DNA of 64,000 bases, taken from positions 1 through 64,000 of the forward strand of contig NZ_JAXHDF010000013.1 of the NCBI RefSeq assembly GCF_037071985.1. Reading direction: 5' to 3'. The first letter of the stretch is position 1. Every line of letters starts with the position of its first letter. The position numbers were made by a program, and so were the translations under genes. Positions 53,613 to 62,209 of this stretch are shown piece after piece. This DNA comes from Pseudogracilibacillus sp037071985. GTDB lineage: Bacteria > Bacillota > Bacilli > Bacillales > Amphibacillaceae. A model generated the notes under the pieces. The model saw nothing but the letters and a program-made list of their open reading frames with translations, searched no databases and had not been told where the DNA came from.

Positions 53613-54245
53613 CTATCTTGTTACTATTTGGCGTGCTAAAAATACTCCTGATCCAAGTAAAATAATCCCTAATAATAAAACTGGTGTATGGTCTCCAGTT
53701 GGTGGGTTTTCTTCCGCTGTTTTCCCTCCAGCTGTTGAATTGCCATCGTTTTGTTGCCCATTATCATTAGATCTTGTTTCGCCACTGTTTTGAGTACCGC
53801 CAGCGCTAGGTATGCCAGATGCATCAAATTTAAAACGAACAGTATACTTATTGTCGTAATCAATATCTGGCACAACGACATGAATATTTCCACTTAACAA
53901 TTGATTTAAATCCTGTACGTTAAATTGAACGACACGTATATCGTTCGAATCACTCACCACTGATATTCCGCCGGAAGATACCGAGAAGCTTTTCCACCAA
54001 GAACTATTTTTCAATGTTAATTGAACCGTATTTTTTCCATCTTTTACGATTAACTTAGCTGGTGAAACTAAGTAATCATTTGTCATTGACCGTTCGTCAC
54101 TATCACCTTTTAATACAGTGAAAGGTAAACTATATTCTCCATCCTTATATGTAGAAGCGGCATCTGTGGGTAAGGCCGGTTGAAATGACAATAACCCAAC
54201 AACAATGACTAAACATGATAATAATGCTTTCAATTTATTACTCAA
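53613..54245 (-). CDS. Single-NEAT surface protein, IsdC-like, NPPTG signal
   Basis: A 210-residue surface protein: signal peptide (1-29), one NEAT domain (33-145) with YDNKY heme motif (Tyr130, Tyr134), Ser/Asn/Gly-rich spacer, sorting signal NPPTG (180-184), TM and Arg-rich tail. It resembles IsdC, which relays heme from surface receptors to the membrane transporter. The NPPTG motif fits sortase B. It is middle of the NEAT gene trio. Confidence 0.9.
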   Translation of the reverse strand: MSNKLKALLSCLVIVVGLLSFQPALPTDAASTYKDGEYSLPFTVLKGDSDERSMTNDYLVSPAKLIVKDGKNTVQLTLKNSSWWKSFSVSSGGISVVSDSNDIRVVQFNVQDLNQLLSGNIHVVVPDIDYDNKYTVRFKFDASGIPSAGGTQNSGETRSNDNGQQNDGNSTAGGKTAEENPPTGDHTPVLLLGIILLGSGVFLARQIVTR

Positions 54246-54267
54246 ACCTCATTCTCCTTATCTGTTT

Positions 54268-54933
54268 TTATTTTTTAACCGTTCTCCATAAGACAATTAC
54301 AAATAAAACGGATGTAATTAATAAAGTAATTGCGAGAGTAATTGAGATTGTACTAGTTGACTTATCGTCTTGCTGTTCTTTCCCCCCATCATCATTTACA
54401 GGAGCTTTGTCTTGATCATCCTCTACCTTTTTAAATACTTCCTTCGATTCCGTTTCTTCTAAACTATCTAAATTAAAGTCAAAACGAACCGTATACCGAT
54501 GATCATAAACAGGATCCATTGTTTCAATTAACACATGCATTTTAAACTCAACAGGTTCTGATAAATCTCTGTCTACCTTGAACTGTACTAACCGAGTATC
54601 TTCTGCCTCGTCTTCCTCTACAACATCTACATCAACAAATGCATCGCCTTGTGGTGCTTGCAGTTCTTTTGTCCACTGACTATGATTTAATAAAAATTGT
54701 ATGTATTGCTCTCCATCTTGGACAATTAAATTTGCCGGCTTTTCAAAGTAATCATTCGCAATGGATACCGAATCATCTTCGGCTCGTAAAATAACGTAGT
54801 CAATTGAATATGTGCCTTCTTCTATCGTTGTTGAATCTGCTTGGACTTTTGTGTTAAAAGCAATACATTCAACGGTAAAAACATATAGAAATAAAATGCC
54901 TATAATTAAATATTTAAGTATCGGCTTTATCAC
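54268..54933 (-). CDS. NEAT protein with C-terminal membrane anchor, no sorting signal
   Basis: A 221-residue protein with an N-terminal signal/anchor (about 8-30), one NEAT domain (39-155) with YDHRY (Tyr143, Tyr147), an acidic linker, then a C-terminal TM (about 196-216) ending in KK. There is no NPxTx or LPxTG. It thus seems to be membrane-held rather than wall-linked, perhaps as the last NEAT in the relay before the importer. Start is GTG with GGAGGG ahead. First gene of the minus-strand heme operon. Confidence 0.85.
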   Translation of the reverse strand: MIKPILKYLIIGILFLYVFTVECIAFNTKVQADSTTIEEGTYSIDYVILRAEDDSVSIANDYFEKPANLIVQDGEQYIQFLLNHSQWTKELQAPQGDAFVDVDVVEEDEAEDTRLVQFKVDRDLSEPVEFKMHVLIETMDPVYDHRYTVRFDFNLDSLEETESKEVFKKVEDDQDKAPVNDDGGKEQQDDKSTSTISITLAITLLITSVLFVIVLWRTVKK

Positions 54934-54966
54934 TCACTTCCCTCCAAATCTTTTTTGTTATGCCAT

Positions 54967-54985
54967 GATAATGATAGTCATTCTC
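54967..54985. promoter_or_regulatory. Fur box proximal to the NEAT operon
   Basis: GATAATGATAGTCATTCTC, 16 of 19 matching the Fur consensus GATAATGATAATCATTATC. It lies 33 bp before the first NEAT gene. Expected to repress the operon when iron is plentiful. Confidence 0.8.
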
Positions 54986-55069
54986 AATTGAGTAAAAAAA
55001 TAAAAGCTTTAACAGCTACTTGCTTGAAAGCTTTCGGTCCTCCTTCAACTTTTTAATACGCACTTAATA

Positions 55070-55088
55070 GATAATGATAATCATTATC
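55070..55088. promoter_or_regulatory. Fur box, perfect consensus
   Basis: GATAATGATAATCATTATC, an exact 19-bp Fur consensus, in the middle of the divergent region. Likely controls the NEAT operon and perhaps the other direction. Confidence 0.92.
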
Positions 55089-55182
55089 AGTTATATTCGA
55101 CTCCTATCATAGCGAATAAAAAATAAAAGTCAATACCAAACCTGTCTTTTTTTCAATTATTTTGAAATGTGAAAAATTCATG

Positions 55183-55211
55183 TTGACATTGAGAATGATT
55201 TTCATTATCAT
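55183..55211 (+). promoter_or_regulatory. Iron-regulated promoter of the second heme operon, with Fur box
   Basis: TTGACA, 17-bp spacer, TATCAT (55183-55211) contains a Fur box GAGAATGATTTTCATTATC at 55191-55209, so bound Fur would block polymerase. A further inverted repeat TGAGA/TCTCA lies in the leader (55222-55236). Confidence 0.88.
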
Positions 55212-55257
55212 AATGTGTAATTGAGAAGCACTCTCATTTAATCTAAGTAGGAGGTTT

Positions 55258-56214
55258 ATGATGTACCACTTTCGCAATTATTTATGCTTACTTCTTCTTT
55301 TACTGTTAGTTGGGTGTAGCGTAAACAATGAGGCAGCAGATACAAATAATAAAACTGAAGCGTCCAATCATCCTTCTCTTTCTATAACAGATTTCTCAGA
55401 TAGAACGATTGGCTTTCAACATCATCCAGAAAAGATTGTTTCTCTTGGAAATGGAGAAACCGATATTGTTTATGCGTTAGAGGGAAAGGTAGTTGGGCGT
55501 CCGACTGGAGAAACAGTCATAAAAGAGGCGGAGAATGCACTAGAAGTTGGTTCTACTCATAGTGTTGACCTTGAAAAAATAACATCATTAGAACCTGATG
55601 TTGTCTTAGGGAATCATCCTATGAATAGTAAAGACATACAAGCAATTGAGAGTATTGGTGCAGAAATGGTCTTAACAAGCGCCAATTCTGTTGATGATAT
55701 CACAAGACAAATAATGTTACTTGGGGATCTCTTAGGCCAAAAAGAAAAAGCAGAGGAATTAATACATACAATTAACGAAAAAATTAAAGATTTACAAAAA
55801 CGTTCATTTGAAAATAAGCCAAGAGTTCTCTTAATATATGGAGCTCCAGGAACAAACATGGCCGCATTACCAAATTCACTTGGAGGTAATATTCTCGAGC
55901 TAGCTGGCGGAATAAATATCGCAAGTGATTATCCAAGTTTAGAGCAATATCCGCAATATGCTCAACTCAATACGGAAAGAATTATTGAAGCAAATCCAGA
56001 AATAATTTTATTAATGAGTCATGGGAATCCGGAAGAAGTAAAAGACAGTTTTATTCAGGATATGTCAAAAAATGCAGGTTGGTCTGATCTAGATGCGGTT
56101 AAAAATAACCAGTTTCATATTCTACCTTCCAATCTGTTTGGAACAAATCCGGGAACGAAAGTAATCGATGCACTCGATTATATGTATGAACTATTGGAAG
56201 ATGTGAACAAATAA
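55258..56214 (+). CDS. Second heme/iron ABC binding lipoprotein
   Basis: Lipoprotein of 318 residues (LLLLLLLVGC, Cys about 20) of the FecB/IsdE class, with FSDRTIGFQHHPEKIVSLGNGETDIVYALEG and YGAPGTNMAALPNSLGGNILELAGG motifs. Close in type to the IsdE-like protein on the other strand but not identical. AGGAGG precedes ATG 55258. First gene of a Fur-controlled operon with permease, ATPase and heme oxygenase, so it probably takes heme or a ferric chelate. Confidence 0.88.
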   Translation: MMYHFRNYLCLLLLLLLVGCSVNNEAADTNNKTEASNHPSLSITDFSDRTIGFQHHPEKIVSLGNGETDIVYALEGKVVGRPTGETVIKEAENALEVGSTHSVDLEKITSLEPDVVLGNHPMNSKDIQAIESIGAEMVLTSANSVDDITRQIMLLGDLLGQKEKAEELIHTINEKIKDLQKRSFENKPRVLLIYGAPGTNMAALPNSLGGNILELAGGINIASDYPSLEQYPQYAQLNTERIIEANPEIILLMSHGNPEEVKDSFIQDMSKNAGWSDLDAVKNNQFHILPSNLFGTNPGTKVIDALDYMYELLEDVNK

Positions 56215-56216
56215 TT

Positions 56217-57212
56217 ATGTCCATTAAGAAACGGCGTTTACGAAGAAAACTAATGATTATTATTACTCCGATTATATTAATTCTTGCAACTTTTCACGGG
56301 TTAATATATGGGCCCATCCCAATTACATTGTCAGAAGTAATTCTTGTATTTTTACAAACTGGGGACTCAGTTCACGAAAAAATTATTATAGATGTTCGGT
56401 TGCCAAGAATACTAATCGGCATTTTTGTAGGTATTTGTTTAGCAGCTTCCGGAGCCATCTTACAGGGGGTGATGAAAAATCCTTTGGCAGACCCCGGGAT
56501 TATCGGTGTATCTTCAGGTGCTGGGTTAGCAGCAGTTATTACAATGGTTCTTTTACCGCAATATAGCTATCTATTACCGTTTACGGCTTTTTTAGGCGCT
56601 TTACTTACATCACTACTGATTTACTTATTAGCATGGGGGCAAGAAACATCCCCGGTAAAAATCGTATTAGCCGGTGTAGCAATTAATGCTTTATTAGGCG
56701 CGATTATGAATGGAATCATGGTCGTCTATAGTGACCGAGTGCAATCGGTTCTTCCATGGCTATCAGGTGGTTTAACTGGGAGGGGGTGGCATCACCTCGA
56801 ATTTATGGCACCATATGCTGCAATCAGTATCTTACTAGCTTTTTTAGCAATTAGACCTGCTAATCTCTTACTTCTTGGTGATGATAATGCAAAATTACTA
56901 GGCCAAAAGGTGGAATTACAACGGTTTTTACTTATCGCTCTCGCATCCTTATTAGCAGGGGTTGCTGTTAGTGTTGCAGGACTTGTTGGATTTGTTGGGC
57001 TCGTTGTCCCTCATTTTGTTCGGATAATTATTGGTGATGACTATGCTTTTTTACTACCATTAAGCATGATTAGTGGCGCAATCTTAGTAGTTTTAGCTGA
57101 CACGATTGCACGAACCGCTTTTGATCCTATAGAACTTCCAGTAGGTATTTTACTCGCATGCTTAGGCGCACCTTTCTTTTTAATGTTATTAAGGAAACGG
57201 AGAATGTTTTAA
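56217..57212 (+). CDS. Second heme/iron ABC permease (FecCD family)
   Basis: FecCD/BtuC permease of 331 residues. Signature AILQGVMKNPLADPGIIGVSSGAG and GLVGFVGLVVPHFVRIIIGDD are typical. It starts two bases after the lipoprotein stop codon, and its stop overlaps the start of the ATPase gene. Confidence 0.93.
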   Translation: MSIKKRRLRRKLMIIITPIILILATFHGLIYGPIPITLSEVILVFLQTGDSVHEKIIIDVRLPRILIGIFVGICLAASGAILQGVMKNPLADPGIIGVSSGAGLAAVITMVLLPQYSYLLPFTAFLGALLTSLLIYLLAWGQETSPVKIVLAGVAINALLGAIMNGIMVVYSDRVQSVLPWLSGGLTGRGWHHLEFMAPYAAISILLAFLAIRPANLLLLGDDNAKLLGQKVELQRFLLIALASLLAGVAVSVAGLVGFVGLVVPHFVRIIIGDDYAFLLPLSMISGAILVVLADTIARTAFDPIELPVGILLACLGAPFFLMLLRKRRMF

Positions 57213-57991
57213 TGAATGCGATTCAGACAGATGAAATTACCTTAAAAGTAGAAAATTTTCAATTAGCGAATATTTCTCTATCGATTCCAAGTAGAAAAAC
57301 AACGTCCATTGTCGGACCTAACGGTTCAGGGAAATCAACATTATTAAAAATAATTAGTAGACTGATCACAGCAAATAATGGGTCTGTTTATGTACTTAAC
57401 AAAAATAGTAGATTATATAAATCGAAAGAATTCGCTCAAATAATTACCATGTTACCCCAATCAAAAGATACATTACCTAATTTAACGATCAAAGAATTAA
57501 TATCTTTTGGTCGATCTCCACATAAGTCTTTTCTTGCGAGTCGATTTACAAAAGAAGATGAAATGATTATCGAGGAAGCGATGGAAATGACGAACACAAC
57601 AAAACATAAAGACCGCTTATTTTTCAGTCTTTCAGGAGGTGAACAACAAAAAGCTCGAATTGCAATGGCTCTGGCCCAGAAAACAAATATTTTATTATTA
57701 GATGAACCGACCACTTACTTAGACATTGCCCATCAACTTGAAGTGATGGAGTTACTTACTTATATAAAGGCACATTATGACTTAACGATTATTATGGTCT
57801 TGCATGATTTACAACAAGCCGCTTTCTACAGTGATTATATGATTGCCGTCAAAAAAGGCGAAATTGTAGAGAAAGGTAGCCCTAAAAATTTATTAACAAC
57901 TAGTTTTTTACGCGAAGTATATGAAATAGATGCAAAAATTTTATTTGAAGATGGATATCCGTTAATCATTCCAAATACAAGGAGGAAATAA
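57212..57991 (+). CDS. Second heme/iron ABC ATPase
   Basis: FecE-type ATPase, 259 residues. Walker A GPNGSGKSTLLK, signature LSGGEQQKARIAMALAQ, Walker B LLLDEPTTYLD. I took ATG 57212, overlapping the permease stop (TAATG), rather than the longer frame inside the permease gene. Partner of the FecCD permease. Confidence 0.92.
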   Translation: MNAIQTDEITLKVENFQLANISLSIPSRKTTSIVGPNGSGKSTLLKIISRLITANNGSVYVLNKNSRLYKSKEFAQIITMLPQSKDTLPNLTIKELISFGRSPHKSFLASRFTKEDEMIIEEAMEMTNTTKHKDRLFFSLSGGEQQKARIAMALAQKTNILLLDEPTTYLDIAHQLEVMELLTYIKAHYDLTIIMVLHDLQQAAFYSDYMIAVKKGEIVEKGSPKNLLTTSFLREVYEIDAKILFEDGYPLIIPNTRRK

Positions 57992-57992
57992 G

Positions 57993-58319
57993 ATGTATAT
58001 CGTTACAAACACAACAAAAATTAAAAAAGATGAGGGAATAAAGTTAATCAATCGCTTTAATAAAGTAGGAAAAGTCGAAATGATGGAAGGATTTCTAGGT
58101 TTAGAAGTGTTAGAAACTCAAAAACTAAAAGATTATGATGAAGTTACCATTGTTACACGTTGGGAAACTGAGGATAATTTTAAAAATTGGACGAAAAGTG
58201 AAGCGTTTAAAGAAGCACATAGACATAATGGTGGCAGACCAGACTATATAATAGAAAACAAAATATCATATTATAAAGTACCAATTGTGCGTCATCCAAT
58301 TACATCAATTGCAAAATAA
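57993..58319 (+). CDS. isdG: Heme-degrading monooxygenase (IsdG family)
   Basis: Opens the heme ring and frees iron in the cytosol. The three catalytic residues of the family are kept: Asn6, Trp66 and His76 (Asn7/Trp67/His77 in S. aureus IsdG). At 108 residues and with the TRWETEDNFKNWTKSEAFKEAH block it fits the ABM fold. It follows the ATPase by one base. AAGGAGG is its ribosome site. It ends the plus-strand heme operon, linking import and iron release. Confidence 0.93.
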   Translation: MYIVTNTTKIKKDEGIKLINRFNKVGKVEMMEGFLGLEVLETQKLKDYDEVTIVTRWETEDNFKNWTKSEAFKEAHRHNGGRPDYIIENKISYYKVPIVRHPITSIAK

Positions 58320-58332
58320 ATATTATTTTGTC

Positions 58333-58362
58333 AAAGTGGAAAATCTTATTTTCTACTTTTTC
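58333..58362 (+). terminator. Terminator of the second heme operon
   Basis: Stem AAAGT-x-GAAAAT / ATTTTC-x-ACTTT (58333-58344, 58348-58359) with a 3-nt loop, followed by TTCTTG. Confidence 0.8.
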
Positions 58363-58512
58363 TTGTTTGAAAATATACCACTTTCACTTTTCTCTATCTA
58401 TATGTGTAAACGTATCTCCCTGTACCAAGTTTCCAAAAAAATGAATCTTTTCCTAGGCACATGCATACAATATAAGCGGAGTTAAAAGTATGCAAAGAGA
58501 AAGGTGATTTTT

Positions 58513-60564
58513 TTGGATAATAAGTCATCAAGAAATCGGGAGCCTGAAAATAGAAAACAAGAACAACTGGATCAGTTCCGTATTCGAGACACTGGAAAAC
58601 CACTGACGACAAATGCGGGGAAAAGATTGTCAAATGATGCAGATCAATTAAAAGCCGGAATACGTGGTCCATCATTACGGCAAGATTATGAATTTTTTGA
58701 GAAAATGACACATTTTGTACGTGAAGAACAACCGGAGAGAGTAGTCCATGCAAGAGGTTACAGTGCATATGGGGATTTTGAATGTTATCAGTCTATGAAA
58801 CATGTAACAAAAGCGGGGTTCTTACAAGAGGCGGGGAAAAAGACACCCTTAACTATCCGTTATTCAACCGTACAAGGGCCAAAGGGATCTTATGATACAG
58901 CAAGGGATTTACGTTGTCAGGGCGTGAAACTGTATACAGATGAAGGGAATGTCGATCTGACGACGATTGCCATGCCCGTTTTAGTTAACCAAGACGCCAT
59001 GAAGTTTCCAGATGTGATGCATGCCTACCAATCTAAGCAATCTGATGGTATACCAACGGCCACTGGTGCACATGACCGGTTTTGGGATTATGTAGCCAAT
59101 AATCAGGAAGCACTTCATATGGTGCTGTGGATTATGTCGGACCGAGGCATAGTAAGAAGTTACCGAATGATGGAATCGTGGTCAATTAATACGTACCTAT
59201 TTATAAACGAAGAAGGAGTTGCAACCTTTGTAAGATATGTTTGGAAGCCTGTCCTTGGTGTTCATTCTCTGCTTCAGGATGAGGCACTAAAAATCGGCGG
59301 TCTAGATCCAGACTTTCACCGGAAGGACCTCCGTGAGGCAATTGACTGCGGAGCTTTTCCAGAATATGAATTAGGTGTGCAACTCATTCCGATGGAGGAT
59401 GAATTCAATTATGATTTTGACATTCTTGATCCATCCAAATTTTGGCCAGAAGAGCTCATCCCTGTTCAAATCATCGGAAAAATGACATTAAATAGAAATA
59501 TTGATAATTACTTTACGGAATCAGAACAAGTAGCATTTAACCCTGCAAATGTCGTTCCAGGAATTGACTTTTCCAATGATCCCGTCCTACAGGGTAGATT
59601 AATCGCTTATCAAAGTGCCCAATATCACCGAATTGGACCGAATCATCAGGATTTGCCTATTAATCGACCACTTTGCCCATTTCATAATAATCAGCGACGA
59701 GGCAATATGAGGTATCGAATTGACGTTGATCAAGTAAACTATCGTAATAATTCACTAGCGAATAATACACCCTATACAACTCCGCCAGAAGAAGGAGGCT
59801 ACGAATCTTATCCAAAAAAGGTAGAAGGACACGTTATAAGAGCGCGTAGTGAATCATTTAACGATTTCTTCTCCCAACCGAGGATCTTTTGGAATAGCTT
59901 AACACCTGTTGAGAAACAGCACACGCTTGAAGCATTAAGCTACCAGCTTGGAAAAGTAAAAAGTGAATCAGTTCGCCAGCAAAACGTCGATATATTGGTT
60001 AAAGTAGATCAAGAAATGGCATATATCGTTGCCGATAATATTGGAGTAGAACGTCCAAGTGGTTCTAATCTTCCTATTTCGACAAGTTATCCTTCCCTAA
60101 GCCAAGCCAGCACACCTAAGTTTGCCGCTACTCAGAAAGTTGGGGTATTGATTGGAGATGGATTTAACGGAAATGAAGTAGCCAATGTAATTAACTATTT
60201 AGAGGAAAATGGTGTATTCATTGTCATTATTAGTGACACGCTTAATCCTGTGAAAGGATCAGATGGATTGGAAATTAAAGTGAACGAAACATTCCTTACA
60301 TCAAGTCCTTATCTGGTTGACTCCTTATATGTAGTAGGTGGACGTTCTAATCAACAAGCATCATTTGATTCAAATATTGAAGACTATATCCATGTCGCCT
60401 ATAAACATTATAAACCTATTGGTGTCGCTACGACCGGACAGTCTTTAATAAGGACAGCTCCAGAAAACAATTTGGCCGGCGTTGTCTTCGCGAAAGATAA
60501 TCCAAATTTCGCTGAAGAGTTTGTCGATGCTATCGCTGAGCAACGGTTTTGGAATAGAAAATAG
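58513..60564 (+). CDS. katE: KatE-type catalase, divergent
   Basis: Large-subunit heme catalase of about 683 residues, like B. subtilis KatE: an N-terminal arm, the catalase core, and a C-terminal DJ-1/PfpI-like domain (about 540-683). The distal His79 (VVHARG) and the heme ligand Tyr366 with Arg362 (RLIAYQSAQ) are present. But the conserved active-site Asn of GNNTP is replaced (DLTTIAMP, Ala153), and the GF and VHTF motifs near it differ. Activity may be altered. I chose TTG (AAAGGTG ahead, 8 nt); GTG 58504 lies in the ribosome site. Confidence 0.85.
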   Translation: MDNKSSRNREPENRKQEQLDQFRIRDTGKPLTTNAGKRLSNDADQLKAGIRGPSLRQDYEFFEKMTHFVREEQPERVVHARGYSAYGDFECYQSMKHVTKAGFLQEAGKKTPLTIRYSTVQGPKGSYDTARDLRCQGVKLYTDEGNVDLTTIAMPVLVNQDAMKFPDVMHAYQSKQSDGIPTATGAHDRFWDYVANNQEALHMVLWIMSDRGIVRSYRMMESWSINTYLFINEEGVATFVRYVWKPVLGVHSLLQDEALKIGGLDPDFHRKDLREAIDCGAFPEYELGVQLIPMEDEFNYDFDILDPSKFWPEELIPVQIIGKMTLNRNIDNYFTESEQVAFNPANVVPGIDFSNDPVLQGRLIAYQSAQYHRIGPNHQDLPINRPLCPFHNNQRRGNMRYRIDVDQVNYRNNSLANNTPYTTPPEEGGYESYPKKVEGHVIRARSESFNDFFSQPRIFWNSLTPVEKQHTLEALSYQLGKVKSESVRQQNVDILVKVDQEMAYIVADNIGVERPSGSNLPISTSYPSLSQASTPKFAATQKVGVLIGDGFNGNEVANVINYLEENGVFIVIISDTLNPVKGSDGLEIKVNETFLTSSPYLVDSLYVVGGRSNQQASFDSNIEDYIHVAYKHYKPIGVATTGQSLIRTAPENNLAGVVFAKDNPNFAEEFVDAIAEQRFWNRK

Positions 60565-60648
60565 AATAACTCATTTGCAACGTACATACTTACTCAAAGC
60601 AATGTACAGGATAGAGAAAAACAATTTTCAGCAAAGGATACCATCATG

Positions 60649-60700
60649 AAATCCGAACTAATTCAAATTATAAACTTTGAATCATAGTTCGGATTTTTTT
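60649..60700 (+). terminator. Terminator after katE
   Basis: Long stem AAATCCGAACTA / TAGTTCGGATTT with an inner ATTCAAA/TTTGAAT extension, followed by TTTTT. It may also act for the convergent lyase gene. Confidence 0.85.
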
Positions 60701-60707
60701 CTCTGAC

Positions 60708-62150
60708 TTATTTTCTGTTATCCAGTCTTCTTTTTAACTCTTGTTTTCTCTTTTCTATCATTTTTCGAACAACCTCTGAATTAGGTCCACCAGTTACTCT
60801 GCGCCGCTCTACAAAATACAATGGATTCACTATTTCCTGCCAATCTTTTTCAGTAAGTTGTGTGCCTTCAAGCCATTCATTAATTTTCGAGACTGGTAAT
60901 TCATATAATTCTTTTTTCAATTCTCCTGCTTTCTTGGAAATCATGCTCGCCTGTTGATGTGCTGTCCTAAAAGACACTCCATAATCTCTTGACAAAACAT
61001 CGGCTAATTCTGTAATCGTGATCATATTCTCTCGAGCTTGTTGATAGGCACGCTCCCGATCAAACTCCAGCGTTAAAATAACAGCTCTCATTAAACGGAG
61101 GACACGAATTCCTTTAGAAAATCCCGCATATAGATGTGGTTGTAAATCATCTTCTGTATCGTTTATATCTCCAAATGGAGTATTATGCACCATATGAATA
61201 ACTGCCATTCCTTCAGCAGCAGCACTACTGGCAAGCGAACGAGAATGCTCAATGGAAACAGGATTTCTTTTTTGAGGCATAATACTACTGATTTGTACGT
61301 ATGCATCGGAAACCTTGATTAAACCAACTTCTTTTGATGACATTCTCAATAATTCTTGGAGCCATCTTCCCATATTTGTCATCAAACTTATTAAGGATTG
61401 TGCCGCATCAATCAAATAATCTCCACTTGCAATGGCGTCATATGAATTCTCAATTAACCCATCAAACTCCAGTAGTTCAACCATCTGCTCCCGACTAATT
61501 GGAAACCCAGAAGTCGTAATAGCTGCAGCACCCATTGGTGATTGATTTACTGTATGATAAGCCTGTTTTAACCGGTCAATATCACGCTCCAAATTATCAT
61601 ACAATGCCACCAGATAATGACCAAAAGTAGTTGGCTGTGCTGGCTGAGTATGTGTATGCGCCGGCATAATTGTTTTCGTATGTCGTTCTGCTTGATAAAG
61701 TAAAGCTGTTGACAATTCTTGTGCATATTTAATACTATTTTTAAGGTATGACCGCAGAACAATGCGGTACATGGCTTCCCCCATATCATTTCTACTTTTA
61801 GCAATATGCATTTTCCCCGCCAGTTCATCTCCGATTAGCTCACCGATTTTGGATTCCACTAAAAAAAATAAATCCTCATATTCGGCTCTATATTCCAATG
61901 TCCGATAATCCATGTTTTCTAACTGCTGAATCCCCTGTAATATAGTCTTCGCTTCGGTCTCTGTTAAAATATGTTGGTCAGCAAGCATTTGCGTGTGGGC
62001 TTTATGAATTTGAAACATTGCATCCATTAAATGTTCTTTTTGATCGTAAAAAATAGGTTTTAAGATAGTCTCACTAAATACATTACCTGGAAAATCTATA
62101 CCATCCTGCTTTTCAAACATCTCTCTCGAAGTAAACACGATCTTATGCAC
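60708..62150 (-). CDS. Argininosuccinate lyase family protein (ArgH-like)
   Basis: Member of the fumarase/aspartase superfamily, 480 residues. The catalytic loop is SSIMPQKRNP (Ser288/289) and the substrate regions are KSRNDM (118-123) and HTHTQPAQP (165-173). True ArgH usually has RSRNDQ and YTHLQ-R/P-AQP, so Gln to Met and Leu to Thr changes lie near the substrate. No argG is near. It adjoins a fused ABC permease gene, suggesting breakdown of an imported succinyl-amine compound. Whether it makes arginine is doubtful. Confidence 0.78.
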   Translation of the reverse strand: MHKIVFTSREMFEKQDGIDFPGNVFSETILKPIFYDQKEHLMDAMFQIHKAHTQMLADQHILTETEAKTILQGIQQLENMDYRTLEYRAEYEDLFFLVESKIGELIGDELAGKMHIAKSRNDMGEAMYRIVLRSYLKNSIKYAQELSTALLYQAERHTKTIMPAHTHTQPAQPTTFGHYLVALYDNLERDIDRLKQAYHTVNQSPMGAAAITTSGFPISREQMVELLEFDGLIENSYDAIASGDYLIDAAQSLISLMTNMGRWLQELLRMSSKEVGLIKVSDAYVQISSIMPQKRNPVSIEHSRSLASSAAAEGMAVIHMVHNTPFGDINDTEDDLQPHLYAGFSKGIRVLRLMRAVILTLEFDRERAYQQARENMITITELADVLSRDYGVSFRTAHQQASMISKKAGELKKELYELPVSKINEWLEGTQLTEKDWQEIVNPLYFVERRRVTGGPNSEVVRKMIEKRKQELKRRLDNRK

Positions 62151-62209
62151 CTCTTCTTATTCTGAAATTAATTTAAGTTCCATTTTTTACAGGTTTATCA
62201 CCCTTTAAC

